NCBI RefSeq assembly: GCF_005887615.1
Contig: NZ_VANS01000007.1
Coordinates: 1-64,000, forward strand
DNA length: 64,000 nucleotides
Direction of reading: 5' to 3'
Source of the DNA: Sulfitobacter sabulilitoris
GTDB lineage: Bacteria; Pseudomonadota; Alphaproteobacteria; Rhodobacterales; Rhodobacteraceae
The notes below the pieces were generated by a model. The model searched no databases and was not told where the DNA came from. It saw nothing but the letters and a program-made list of their open reading frames with translations. The translations under genes were made by a program, and so were the position numbers. Shown piece by piece: positions 52,331 to 60,528 of this stretch. Within the stretch, counting starts at the first letter, position 1. The number at the start of each line of letters is the position of its first letter.

Positions 52331-53236
52331 TCAGGTGTTCACGGCGCGCAGGTTTCGGGGGGTATCGGGATCGCCTGTCCCGGAAGGTTGGGTCGTGTCG
52401 ATCCTGATGGTCTGGGGGGCGTTCGACCGGTCATCGTTCTGGCCCGCCAGTTCTTTCGAGCGTTCGGCCAAAAAGTGCACCAGGTGATTTCGGATCGCGT
52501 AGTAATTCGGGTGCTCGACGATCTGGCTGCGGACACGGGGCCGTGGAATGGTGATTTCAACCGATTCCGCCACGCGCGCATAGGGGCCGTTGGTCATCAG
52601 CAGGATGCGGTCGGCCAGCAGAATAGCCTCGTCGATGTCATGGGTGATCATGAACACCGTCTGCTCCGTGCCGCTCCAGATCTTGAGCAGCTCATCCTGA
52701 ATGGTGCCCCGCGTCAGGGCATCCAGCGCCCCGAACGGTTCGTCGAGCAGCAGCAGCTCGGGGTGATTGGCAAAGGCCCGCGCGATGGACACACGCTGGC
52801 GCATGCCGCCCGACAACTGGCTTGGTTTGCGGTAAACCACGTCCCCTTCCAGCCCGACCAGCGCGAGGAATGTCTTGGAGTGATCGATCACCTGCTGCCG
52901 GGACCAGTCGGGATGGCGTGCCGACACGCCGAAAGTCACGTTTTTCAACGTCGATAGCCACGGCAGCAGGGAATAGTTCTGAAACACCACGCCGCGGTCC
53001 AGGCTGGGCCCCGACACTTCGTAGCCGTTCATCTTGACCACGCCGCTGGTTGGGTCGGCCAGTCCCGCCAGGATGTTCATGATCGTGGATTTGCCGCAGC
53101 CGGAGTGGCCGAGGATGACGACGAACTCACCCTTTTCCACGCCGAATGTGGCGTTTTCAAACACGGTCATCTGACCGCCCTGACCGTCAGGATAGACTTG
53201 GGTCAGGTTCTCGATGCTGAGGAAAGGTTTGGGCAT
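52331..53236 (-). CDS. ABC transporter ATPase (NrtD/CmpD/CynD-like)
   Basis: A 301-residue nucleotide-binding protein of the nitrate/sulfonate/taurine importer class: GHSGCGKST (43-51), LSGGMRQRVSIARA, LLLLDEPFGALD, and the switch His in MITHDIDEA. It powers the permease and binding protein encoded just upstream (gaps of 8 and 3 bases). The tail after the ATPase core is unusually hydrophilic (about 45 residues). Substrate by context: cyanate. Confidence 0.9.
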   Translation of the reverse strand: MPKPFLSIENLTQVYPDGQGGQMTVFENATFGVEKGEFVVILGHSGCGKSTIMNILAGLADPTSGVVKMNGYEVSGPSLDRGVVFQNYSLLPWLSTLKNVTFGVSARHPDWSRQQVIDHSKTFLALVGLEGDVVYRKPSQLSGGMRQRVSIARAFANHPELLLLDEPFGALDALTRGTIQDELLKIWSGTEQTVFMITHDIDEAILLADRILLMTNGPYARVAESVEITIPRPRVRSQIVEHPNYYAIRNHLVHFLAERSKELAGQNDDRSNAPQTIRIDTTQPSGTGDPDTPRNLRAVNT

Positions 53237-53244
53237 GACTGCTC

Positions 53245-54078
53245 CTATTCAACGTAGGACACGGCGCGCTGGAGCAGGCCAAAGGCCGAATCCAGAGCCA
53301 TGCCGACGACGCCGATCATGAAGATTGAAAAGATGACTGAGGTAAGATCGAGGTTGTTCCACTCGTTCCACACGTAATAGCCGATCCCGGTTCCCCCAAC
53401 GAGCATCTCGGCGGCGACGATCACCAGCCACGCGATCCCGATGGAAATGCGCATGCCGGTCACGATGGTGGGCGCCGCGGCCGGCAGGATGACCAGAAAG
53501 GCCGTGCGCAAGTGGCCCAGTTCATGGGTTCTGGCGACATTCACCCAGTCCGACCTGACCGCCGCCACGCCAAAGGCGGTGTTGAGCAGCATCGGCCAGA
53601 TCGAACAGATGAAGATCACGAATATCGCGGAGGCCTCGCTGTCCTGGATGATGAAAAGCGCCAGCGGCATCCACGCCAGCGGCGAGATGGGCCGCAGAAC
53701 CTGGATGAACGGGTTCAGCGCCTTGTACGCGACCGGCGACATGCCGATGAGAAAGCCCAGCGGAATAGCCAGCGCCGCGGCGAGGATGTATCCCGACAGC
53801 ACCCGGTAGATCGAGTACCCGATCTGGATCCCGATGCCCTTGTCGTTGGGGCCCGCGTCGTAGAACGGATTGGAGAGCTGCTCCCAGGCCTTGGCGATCA
53901 CCTGGCTCGGGGGCGGCACACCGGCTTTGGGCTGACCGCCCCCGGTCAGTCTTTCGTATTCCGTCAACTCGCCGACCGCTTTCTGCGCCGGGATGGAAAG
54001 CTCCCATACAAGGAGCCCCACCACCAGCATCAGGATGGACAGGATCGCCGCGCGTTGGTTGAGTGACAACCGTTCCAT
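53245..54078 (-). CDS. ABC transporter permease (NrtB-like)
   Basis: A 277-residue inner-membrane permease with about 6 helices. The EAA-like cytoplasmic loop lies in ELGHLRTAFLVILPAAAPTIVTGMRISIG, and the extended loop with YERLTGGGQPKAGVPPPSQV is typical of NrtB/CmpB. It forms the channel of the importer with the neighbouring ATPase and binding protein. Confidence 0.9.
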   Translation of the reverse strand: MERLSLNQRAAILSILMLVVGLLVWELSIPAQKAVGELTEYERLTGGGQPKAGVPPPSQVIAKAWEQLSNPFYDAGPNDKGIGIQIGYSIYRVLSGYILAAALAIPLGFLIGMSPVAYKALNPFIQVLRPISPLAWMPLALFIIQDSEASAIFVIFICSIWPMLLNTAFGVAAVRSDWVNVARTHELGHLRTAFLVILPAAAPTIVTGMRISIGIAWLVIVAAEMLVGGTGIGYYVWNEWNNLDLTSVIFSIFMIGVVGMALDSAFGLLQRAVSYVE

Positions 54079-54081
54079 GGG

Positions 54082-55473
54082 TCAGCCCTTTCCTATCGCA
54101 AAGCTTTTCACGTAGTCTTCGGGCGTTGCCGGATCGAAGGTCTTGCCCATGATCGTGTGCGACTTGTAGGTGACGTCGGGCGCGTCGTAGCCCAAGTCTT
54201 CCATCACCTTCTTGGCGTCCGCGGCAAGGTACACCTGCTCGGCCACGCTCTTGTAATCCACATCCCCCTCGATATAGCCCCACCGCTTCATCTGGGTCAG
54301 GATCCACACCCCCATGGAGTGCCAGGGGAAGGGATCGAAATCGATCCGGTCGGGCACCTGCTTCACTTCGCCCAACCCGTCCGCATAGGTCCCGGTCAGG
54401 ACCTGTTCGATCACGGTCACCGGCTGGTTCAGGTAGTTGGTCGGCGCGATGGCTTCCGAGATTTCCTTGCGGTTTTCGGCCTTGGAGGCGTATTGCGTCG
54501 CGTCGATGATCGACTTGAGCAGCGCGCCGTAGGTGTTGGGCAATTCGGTCGCAAAGCTCAGGGGCGCGGCGAATGCGCAGCACGGGTGGCCCTCCCAGAT
54601 CTCCTTGGTCAGGATGTGCAGGAAGCCGATGCCCTCGTAGACCGCGCGCTGGTTGAAGGGATCGGGCGACAGATACCCGTCGAGGTTCCCGGCGCGCAGG
54701 TTCGCGACCATCTCGGGCGGCGGCACGACGCGGATCTGGATATCGACATCCGGGTCCAGGCCGAATTCGGCCACGTAGTAGCGCAACAGGAAGTTGTGCA
54801 TCGAATATTCGAACGGCACGCCGAAGGTGAAGCCTTTCCACTGCTTGGGGTCGCGCTTGTCCAGATGCTCGTTCGACAGGACGATGGCCTGACCGTTGAT
54901 GTTCTCGACGGCGGGCATGATGTAGGGCTCGGCGACCGATCCCGCACCCAGCGTCATCGCCAGCGGCATCGGTGTCAGCATGTGACTGGCGTCGTATTCG
55001 CCCGCCAGCGACTTGTCTCGGGCCACGGCCCAGCCAGCAGTCTTGATGACCTGTGCATTCAGGCCGTAGCGTTCGTAAAAGCCGAGCGGCTGCGCCATGA
55101 TGATCGGCGTGGCGCAGGTGATCGGAACGAAGCCGATGTTCAGGTCGGTCTTTTCGGGCGGCCCAAGATTGTCGAGGATCGCCGCCTTGGCCGCGTCCAT
55201 GGGAAAGACCGACGCCAGCGCCGCGGCCACCGTGGTTCCGCCCATCATGCCCATGAACGACCGGCGCCCGATGTCGCTGTGGCCGAAAACCGACCGGACG
55301 ATCGCGCTTTCGACGGCGCGTTCCAGCATGCCTTCGCGTGTGGCCAGGTCCGGGCCGGCGGCGGATGTGGCATGCGTGCCGCCGCCCGCGCAAGACGAAC
55401 ATCCACATTCCGCGCCATGGCGCAGGTCGGTTTTTTCGGAATAGGGATTACCCAAGCTTTTCGACGACATCAT
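54082..55473 (-). CDS. Tat-exported NrtA/CmpA-like solute-binding protein
   Basis: A 463-residue binding protein of the nitrate/cyanate/bicarbonate class. A long N-terminal region precedes a twin-arginine signal (GRRSFMGMMGGTTVAAALAS, around residues 69-88), so it is exported folded. The extension contains a Cys cluster (ECGCSSCAGG, about 22-31), which is unusual and may bind metal. The mature part (LNIGFVPITCATPIIMAQPL, FTFGVPFEYSMHNFLLRYY) matches NrtA-type two-lobed proteins. AGGAGA lies about 5 bases before ATG 55473. It is the first gene of the operon ending with cynS. Confidence 0.85.
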   Translation of the reverse strand: MMSSKSLGNPYSEKTDLRHGAECGCSSCAGGGTHATSAAGPDLATREGMLERAVESAIVRSVFGHSDIGRRSFMGMMGGTTVAAALASVFPMDAAKAAILDNLGPPEKTDLNIGFVPITCATPIIMAQPLGFYERYGLNAQVIKTAGWAVARDKSLAGEYDASHMLTPMPLAMTLGAGSVAEPYIMPAVENINGQAIVLSNEHLDKRDPKQWKGFTFGVPFEYSMHNFLLRYYVAEFGLDPDVDIQIRVVPPPEMVANLRAGNLDGYLSPDPFNQRAVYEGIGFLHILTKEIWEGHPCCAFAAPLSFATELPNTYGALLKSIIDATQYASKAENRKEISEAIAPTNYLNQPVTVIEQVLTGTYADGLGEVKQVPDRIDFDPFPWHSMGVWILTQMKRWGYIEGDVDYKSVAEQVYLAADAKKVMEDLGYDAPDVTYKSHTIMGKTFDPATPEDYVKSFAIGKG

Positions 55474-55603
55474 CCATCTCCTGTTGTGCTTGCCGCCAAT
55501 GGTGTGGCAGCGAGCCGTCAGAGGAAAGAGGGAAGTGAAAAATCTTCGTCAATGTTAACTATCTGTAATTATGAGATAAAGTGAACTCGCCTTTGAGAAA
55601 ATA

Positions 55604-55636
55604 TTACGATATTTCGTAACTTACGATATTTCGTAT
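55604..55636. promoter_or_regulatory. Two tandem near-palindromes in the divergent cyn promoter
   Basis: TTACGATATTTCGTAA (55604-55619) and TTACGATATTTCGTAT (55621-55636) are near-palindromic units with a 17-base period. They lie 35-67 bases before the regulator gene and 131-163 bases before the binding-protein gene of the cyn operon. They are a strong candidate operator, most simply for the adjacent regulator. Confidence 0.6.
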
Positions 55637-55670
55637 TGAAGTCTGAGCCTTCGACAGACACTCTGACCCC

Positions 55671-57527
55671 ATGGGTGCGGCATCGATAAACACCGATTCA
55701 CTGATTGGGCTGAACGTTGCGCCGGCGCTGATCCTCGATCTTGAGCATGACAGGATCACGGCGGCCAACCCGCAAGCCGTGCATCTGTTCCAGGCGCCCG
55801 CGCTGGATGGTCGGCCCTTCGTCCCTTTCCTCGACGACGCGCTTCAGGGCATGCTGCTTTTTCTTGAGGAAATCCTGTACCGGGGCACCGCCTGGACGCG
55901 CAGCGTGGATCTCAGGACGGCAGGCGGCCAGTCTTTGCACTGCGAAATCAGGGGCGCAAAGCTGTCTGAGCGCGAAGACAGGGTCATGCTTGTCTTTCTC
56001 GACCTCGATCAGCTCGACCGTCGGGCGCGGCGGATGGAAGATGCGAAGATACAACGCGGCGGCCTGATGGAGTGGCAGCGCGCGCAGGTGTTTTTCTCCG
56101 AACTCGAACATCAGAATCAATTGATCCTGAACGCCGCCGGAGAGGGGATCTATGGCGTGAACGCGGATGGCAAGACCACGTTCGTCAACCGGGCGGCCCA
56201 GGAAATGCTGGGATGGACCGTCGACGATCTGCTCGGGCGCGACATCCATTCCATGATCCATCACCATCACCTGAACGGCGATCACTACCCCTCGCACGAT
56301 TGCCCGATCTATCAATCCTTCCGCCACGAGGAAGTCAGCCGCATCGAGGACGAGGTGTTCTGGCGCAAGGACGGCAAACCCATCCGGGTCGAATACGTGT
56401 CCACGCCGATCTACGACCACGCCCAGCTTGCCGGGGCCGTCGTGATCTTTCGCGATATCACGGAACGCAAGGAAAACGAACGGCGTCTGCGCGAAGCGAT
56501 GGACGAGGTTGCCGCGCTGCGCGACCAGCTTGAACAGGAGAACACCTATCTTCAGGAGGCGATCAGCATCGAGCGGGCCCATCACGACATCGTTGGCGGG
56601 TCTCCGGCGACGCGCGCCCTGCTGGCGCGGGTTGAACTGGTGTCCCGGACGTCGGCCAACATCCTGATCACCGGAGAGCCGGGCACCGGAAAGTCGCTTG
56701 TGGCCTCGGCGATCCATAAAGACAGCGATCTGCGGCGCAGGCCGCTCATTCACTTCCAATGCGGTTCCGTCACCCACGACATGACCGAAGTCGAGCTTTT
56801 CGGGCATGTCCGCGGCGCCAACGCCAATGCCCGCCAGGACAAGGCGGGCGCGTTGGAGCTGGCAAATGGCGGCACGCTGTTTCTGGACGAGGTGACGGAG
56901 ATCCCCCTGGAGGTTCAGGGCAAGCTGCTGACCGCGTTGCAGTCTCACGAGGTCAGCCGCCTTGGCGACACCCGGTCGCGCGACGTCAACGTGCGTGTCA
57001 TCGCCTCGACCAGCCGCAATCTGGAGCGCGAAGTGCAGGCGGGCCGCTTCCGGCAGGACCTGTTCTTCTACCTGTCGGTGTTCCCCATACACTGCACCCC
57101 GCTGCGCGATCGTCCCGACGACATCCCGCCGCTTTGCGCGCATTTGCTCGGCCTGGCCTGCAAGCGCCTGAACCGCGCGCCCCCGTCCATCACCGAAGGC
57201 ACGATACGGCGCCTCAAGAAATACGACTGGCCGGGAAATGTGCGTGAACTGGCCAACGTGATCGAACGCGGCGCCATCGTCTCGACCGTCGACAAGCTCA
57301 AGGTTGAAATCAATGTCGCCCCCGTCGCCAGCAACCGCAGCCGCAGCACGCTGCTGACCCAAGCGGACATTGACGGCATCATGATCGCGAACCTCATCGC
57401 CTGCCTGCGCGAAACCGGCGGCAAGGTCGCGGGAGAAGATGGCGCCGCCGCGCTTCTCGGCATTCAGGCGACCACGCTGTATTCGCGGATCAAGAAGCTG
57501 GGGCTGACCTCGGCGGACTGGGCATAG
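55671..57527 (+). CDS. PAS/AAA+/Fis regulator lacking GAFTGA
   Basis: A 618-residue regulator: PAS-like domain (10-115), second PAS domain (145-268, with a His-rich MIHHHHLNGDHYP loop), coiled coil (268-300), AAA+ domain with GEPGTGKS (335-342) and GGTLFLDE (400-407), then a Fis-type helix-turn-helix (about 575-612, KVAGEDGAAALLGIQATTLY). The loop that contacts sigma-54, normally GAFTGA, reads GANANA (382-387). It may therefore act with sigma-70, as TyrR-type relatives do. It is divergent from the cyanase operon and likely controls it. ATG 55671 follows no strong ribosome site. Confidence 0.85.
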   Translation: MGAASINTDSLIGLNVAPALILDLEHDRITAANPQAVHLFQAPALDGRPFVPFLDDALQGMLLFLEEILYRGTAWTRSVDLRTAGGQSLHCEIRGAKLSEREDRVMLVFLDLDQLDRRARRMEDAKIQRGGLMEWQRAQVFFSELEHQNQLILNAAGEGIYGVNADGKTTFVNRAAQEMLGWTVDDLLGRDIHSMIHHHHLNGDHYPSHDCPIYQSFRHEEVSRIEDEVFWRKDGKPIRVEYVSTPIYDHAQLAGAVVIFRDITERKENERRLREAMDEVAALRDQLEQENTYLQEAISIERAHHDIVGGSPATRALLARVELVSRTSANILITGEPGTGKSLVASAIHKDSDLRRRPLIHFQCGSVTHDMTEVELFGHVRGANANARQDKAGALELANGGTLFLDEVTEIPLEVQGKLLTALQSHEVSRLGDTRSRDVNVRVIASTSRNLEREVQAGRFRQDLFFYLSVFPIHCTPLRDRPDDIPPLCAHLLGLACKRLNRAPPSITEGTIRRLKKYDWPGNVRELANVIERGAIVSTVDKLKVEINVAPVASNRSRSTLLTQADIDGIMIANLIACLRETGGKVAGEDGAAALLGIQATTLYSRIKKLGLTSADWA

Positions 57528-57535
57528 CGACCGGC

Positions 57536-57569
57536 GGCGCAGGACCCTTCGGGGGTGGATCGCTGCGCC
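57536..57569. terminator. Hairpin between convergent regulator and ligase genes
   Basis: The stem GGCGCAG/CTGCGCC (57536-57542 with 57563-57569) encloses an inner ACCC-TTCG-GGGT hairpin between two convergent genes only 60 bases apart. It could serve both strands. No T-tract is present, so confidence is limited. Confidence 0.35.
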
Positions 57570-57587
57570 AGCCTGGGCCCGGCGCCG

Positions 57588-59234
57588 TCAGCCCGCGAAT
57601 GCGCGCGCCTGTTCGCGCAGGGCGAATTTCTGGATCTTGCCGGTCGATGTCCTGGGGATCTGCATGAACACGAAATGACCGGGGACCTTGTAGTGCGCCA
57701 GATGCTCCCGGCACCAGTCGCGCAGCATGTTCGCATCCGCCTGCACACCGACGGCAAGTTCGACAAAGGCGCAAGGCGCTTCGCCCCATTTATCATGGGG
57801 CATGGCTACGACCGCCGCGACCTCCACGGCGCGATGCCGGTAAAGCACCTCTTCCACCTCGATGGAGGAAATATTCTCTCCGCCGGAGATGATGATGTCT
57901 TTCGATCGGTCCTTGAGCTGGATGTAGCCGTCGGGATGCATCACGCCAAGGTCGCCGGAGTGAAACCAGCCGCCCGCAAAGGCCTCCTGCGTCGCCTTGG
58001 GATTGCGGAAATAGCCTTTCATCACGACGTTTCCGCGAAACATGACCTCGCCCATCGTCGTGCCGTCGCGCGGCACCGGGCGCATCGTTTCGGGGTCGAG
58101 CACGTCAAGTTGTTCCAGTGGCAGATAGCGCACGCCCTGCCGGGATTTCAGCGTGGCCTGCGCGGCGGGCGCCAGATCGGACCAGCTTTCGTGCCAGTCG
58201 TTGACGACGGCGGGGCCATAGGTTTCGGTCAGCCCGTAGAGATGGGTGACGTCAAAGCCCGCGGCCTTCATGTCCGCCAGAAGCTTTTCGGGCGGTGGCG
58301 CGGCCGCGGTAAAGACCTGCACGCTGCGGTCGAGGTCGCGTTTGACGGCAGCGGGCGCCGAGATCATCAGCGACATCACGATCGGCGCACCGCACAGGTG
58401 GGTCACGCCTTCGTCTGCCAGCGCGTTCCAGATCGGTTCGGCCCGCACCTGGCGCAGGCAGACATGGGTGCCGACGATCGCGGACAGCGTCCAGGGAAAA
58501 CACCATCCGTTGCAGTGAAACATCGGCAGCGTCCAAAGGTACACGGCATGTTTGCGCATCGACGTCGTCAGCGCGTTGCCCTGCGCCAGCAGGTACGCGC
58601 CACGGTGATGCGACACGACGCCCTTGGGGTCGCCAGTGGTGCCGGAGGTGTAGTTGATCGAAATCGCGTCCCATTCATCCTCGGGCATGAGCCAGGCGAA
58701 ATCAGGGTCGCCCCCGGACAGGAACGCCTCGTAGTCGGGCGCGCTGCGGCCTGTGTCGGGTCCGGTGAATTCAGGATCATCGTATTGGATGACAAGGGGG
58801 GCGACACTGACACGCGCCAGCGCCTCGTCCAACACGGGCATGAATTCCCGATCCACGATCACGATCCTCGACCGCGCATGATCGAGCTGGAACGCGATGG
58901 TCTTGGCATCCAGGCGGGTGTTGATCGAATGCAGGACCGCGCCGCACATCGGCACGCCGTAATGACACTCCAGCATCGCGGGCGTGTTCGCCAGCAGCGC
59001 GGACACCGTGTCGCCGCGTCCGATGCCTGCTTGCGTCAGGGCGGAGCCAAGCTGTCGCGACCGGCGGTAGAAATCGGCGTAGCGGCGGCGCATCGCGCCA
59101 TGCACGATCGCGATGTGGTCTGGAAAGACGCTGGCCGCCCGTTCGAGGAAGGTCAGCGGCGTCAGGGGCTGAAAATTCGCGGGGGTGCGATCCAGCCCGG
59201 TGTTGTAGGGGTTCGTCTCCATCGGGTCAGGCAT
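57588..59234 (-). CDS. AMP-forming acyl-CoA ligase (DmdB-like)
   Basis: A 548-residue acyl-adenylate-forming enzyme: YTSGTTGDPKGVVSHHRG (P-loop), GLTETYGPAVV, GWFHSGDLGVMHPDGYIQLKDRSKDII (Asp and hinge) and the terminal catalytic Lys in TSTGKIQKFALRE. The N-terminus NPYNTGLDRTPANFQPLTPL is typical of the alphaproteobacterial acyl-CoA synthetase group that includes 3-methylmercaptopropionyl-CoA ligase DmdB. With the DmdA-like gene and enoyl-CoA hydratase upstream, a role in DMSP or related short acid breakdown is plausible. It overlaps the hydratase gene by 8 bases. Confidence 0.85.
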   Translation of the reverse strand: MPDPMETNPYNTGLDRTPANFQPLTPLTFLERAASVFPDHIAIVHGAMRRRYADFYRRSRQLGSALTQAGIGRGDTVSALLANTPAMLECHYGVPMCGAVLHSINTRLDAKTIAFQLDHARSRIVIVDREFMPVLDEALARVSVAPLVIQYDDPEFTGPDTGRSAPDYEAFLSGGDPDFAWLMPEDEWDAISINYTSGTTGDPKGVVSHHRGAYLLAQGNALTTSMRKHAVYLWTLPMFHCNGWCFPWTLSAIVGTHVCLRQVRAEPIWNALADEGVTHLCGAPIVMSLMISAPAAVKRDLDRSVQVFTAAAPPPEKLLADMKAAGFDVTHLYGLTETYGPAVVNDWHESWSDLAPAAQATLKSRQGVRYLPLEQLDVLDPETMRPVPRDGTTMGEVMFRGNVVMKGYFRNPKATQEAFAGGWFHSGDLGVMHPDGYIQLKDRSKDIIISGGENISSIEVEEVLYRHRAVEVAAVVAMPHDKWGEAPCAFVELAVGVQADANMLRDWCREHLAHYKVPGHFVFMQIPRTSTGKIQKFALREQARAFAG

Positions 59235-60027
59235 CCTGCCAGTGGGGCGCGCGTTTCTCGATGAAAGCGCCGATGCCTTCCTCGGCGTCGCGCGTCAGCA
59301 TGTTCTCGACCATCACGGCCGAAGCGTGGACGTAGGCCTCGGCCAGCGGCAATTCGCGCTGCGCATGAAAGGCGCGTTTGCCGGTGGCCAGTGTCATGCT
59401 GGATTTCGATGCGATCTTGCGCGCCATTTCCTCGGTGGTATCGCGCAGGGCGTCGGCGGGGACCGCCTCGTTGATCAGCCCGATGTCCGCCGCGCGTTTC
59501 GCCGGGATCATGTCGCCGGTCAGCAGCATTTCCATCGCGTGCTTGTTGCCGACGTTGCGCGACAGCGCGACCATGGGCGTGGAGCAGAACAACCCGATGT
59601 GCACCCCCGGCGTGCTGAAGTGCGCGGTCTGCGCCGCGACGGCCAGATCGCAACTGGCGACAAGCTGGCAACCTGCCGCGGTCGCGACCCCCGCGACCTC
59701 GGCGATGACCGGTTTCGGGCACCTGACCACCGCTTGCATGACGCCCGAGCATTGCGCCATGACCCGCGTGAAATAGGCCCGGCCGCCGTCAGGGGCCGCG
59801 CGGCCCGCCGTCATCTCCCTGAGGTCGTGGCCCGCACAGAAGGCCGGGCCAACGGCGGCCAGGATGACGACACGGACCGCCGCGTCCGCGCCGGCCTCGG
59901 CCAGGGCCGCGCCCAATTGCGTCATCATCGCCTCGGACAGGGCATTGCGCCTTGGGGTGTCGTTCAGGGTAAGGCGCAGGATGCCGTCGCCATCAAGATG
60001 GCGAAGCAGGATGTCGCTGGTAACCAT
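59227..60027 (-). CDS. Enoyl-CoA hydratase/isomerase family protein
   Basis: A 266-residue crotonase-fold enzyme: FCAGHDLREM (oxyanion hole), AGVATAAGCQLVASCDLAVA (second oxyanion segment), and HFSTPGVHIGLFCSTPMVAL. In this family the segment around the active-site Glu pair is variable; here it does not show the two canonical hydratase Glu residues clearly, so isomerase, hydrolase or hydratase chemistry is open. In DMSP demethylation clusters a crotonase (DmdD) hydrolyses methylthioacryloyl-CoA. ATG 60027 is chosen by family alignment; OsmC ends 22 bases upstream. Confidence 0.8.
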   Translation of the reverse strand: MVTSDILLRHLDGDGILRLTLNDTPRRNALSEAMMTQLGAALAEAGADAAVRVVILAAVGPAFCAGHDLREMTAGRAAPDGGRAYFTRVMAQCSGVMQAVVRCPKPVIAEVAGVATAAGCQLVASCDLAVAAQTAHFSTPGVHIGLFCSTPMVALSRNVGNKHAMEMLLTGDMIPAKRAADIGLINEAVPADALRDTTEEMARKIASKSSMTLATGKRAFHAQRELPLAEAYVHASAVMVENMLTRDAEEGIGAFIEKRAPHWQDA

Positions 60028-60049
60028 CGGGTCCGGTCCTTTGATGAGG

Positions 60050-60499
60050 TTACAGGATGTTGATTTCAACGCTGTCGGCCAGGGTGTTGGCGATGAAGCA
60101 GTAGCGGTGCGCGCGGTGTTGCATCTTGTCCAGTTCGCCGCCATCGGGCGAAAACCCGGTGTCGAAGCGCACGATCGGATGCAGGTCGATACGGGTCACC
60201 GACATTTGCCCCCGCGCGTTCTTGCCCAGGTGCGCGACCGCGTGATCGCTGTATCCCGCCACCGGCCAGCCGGCCTTTGCCGCGAGCGCCAGAAAGGTCA
60301 TCATGTGACAGCTCGACAATGCCGACGCGAGGGCCTGTTCGGGGTTGGTGTTGGCCGGGTTGCCGCCCCAATCGGGGGCGGCATCGACCTGGACATCGTA
60401 GGCATCGTTGAACTGCACGGTGTGGGCATTCGAATATTTACCGCTGTGCAGAACGGGTTCGGATCGCTGCCAGTGCAACTGGATCGAAAGGTCGGACAT
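60050..60499 (-). CDS. OsmC-family peroxiredoxin-like protein
   Basis: A 149-residue OsmC-fold protein with the two reactive cysteines in SSCHMMTFLALAAKAG (about residue 64) and HRYCFIAN (about 134). OsmC/Ohr proteins reduce organic hydroperoxides in the cytoplasm. The N-terminal strand block YSNAHTVQFNDAYDVQVDA fits. It lies 29 bases after the DmdA-like gene in the same operon, perhaps handling reactive by-products of methyl-sulfur metabolism. Confidence 0.85.
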   Translation of the reverse strand: MSDLSIQLHWQRSEPVLHSGKYSNAHTVQFNDAYDVQVDAAPDWGGNPANTNPEQALASALSSCHMMTFLALAAKAGWPVAGYSDHAVAHLGKNARGQMSVTRIDLHPIVRFDTGFSPDGGELDKMQHRAHRYCFIANTLADSVEINIL

Positions 60500-60528
60500 C
60501 TGTCGGGTCTCCGGATCGGCTCGGGCGC

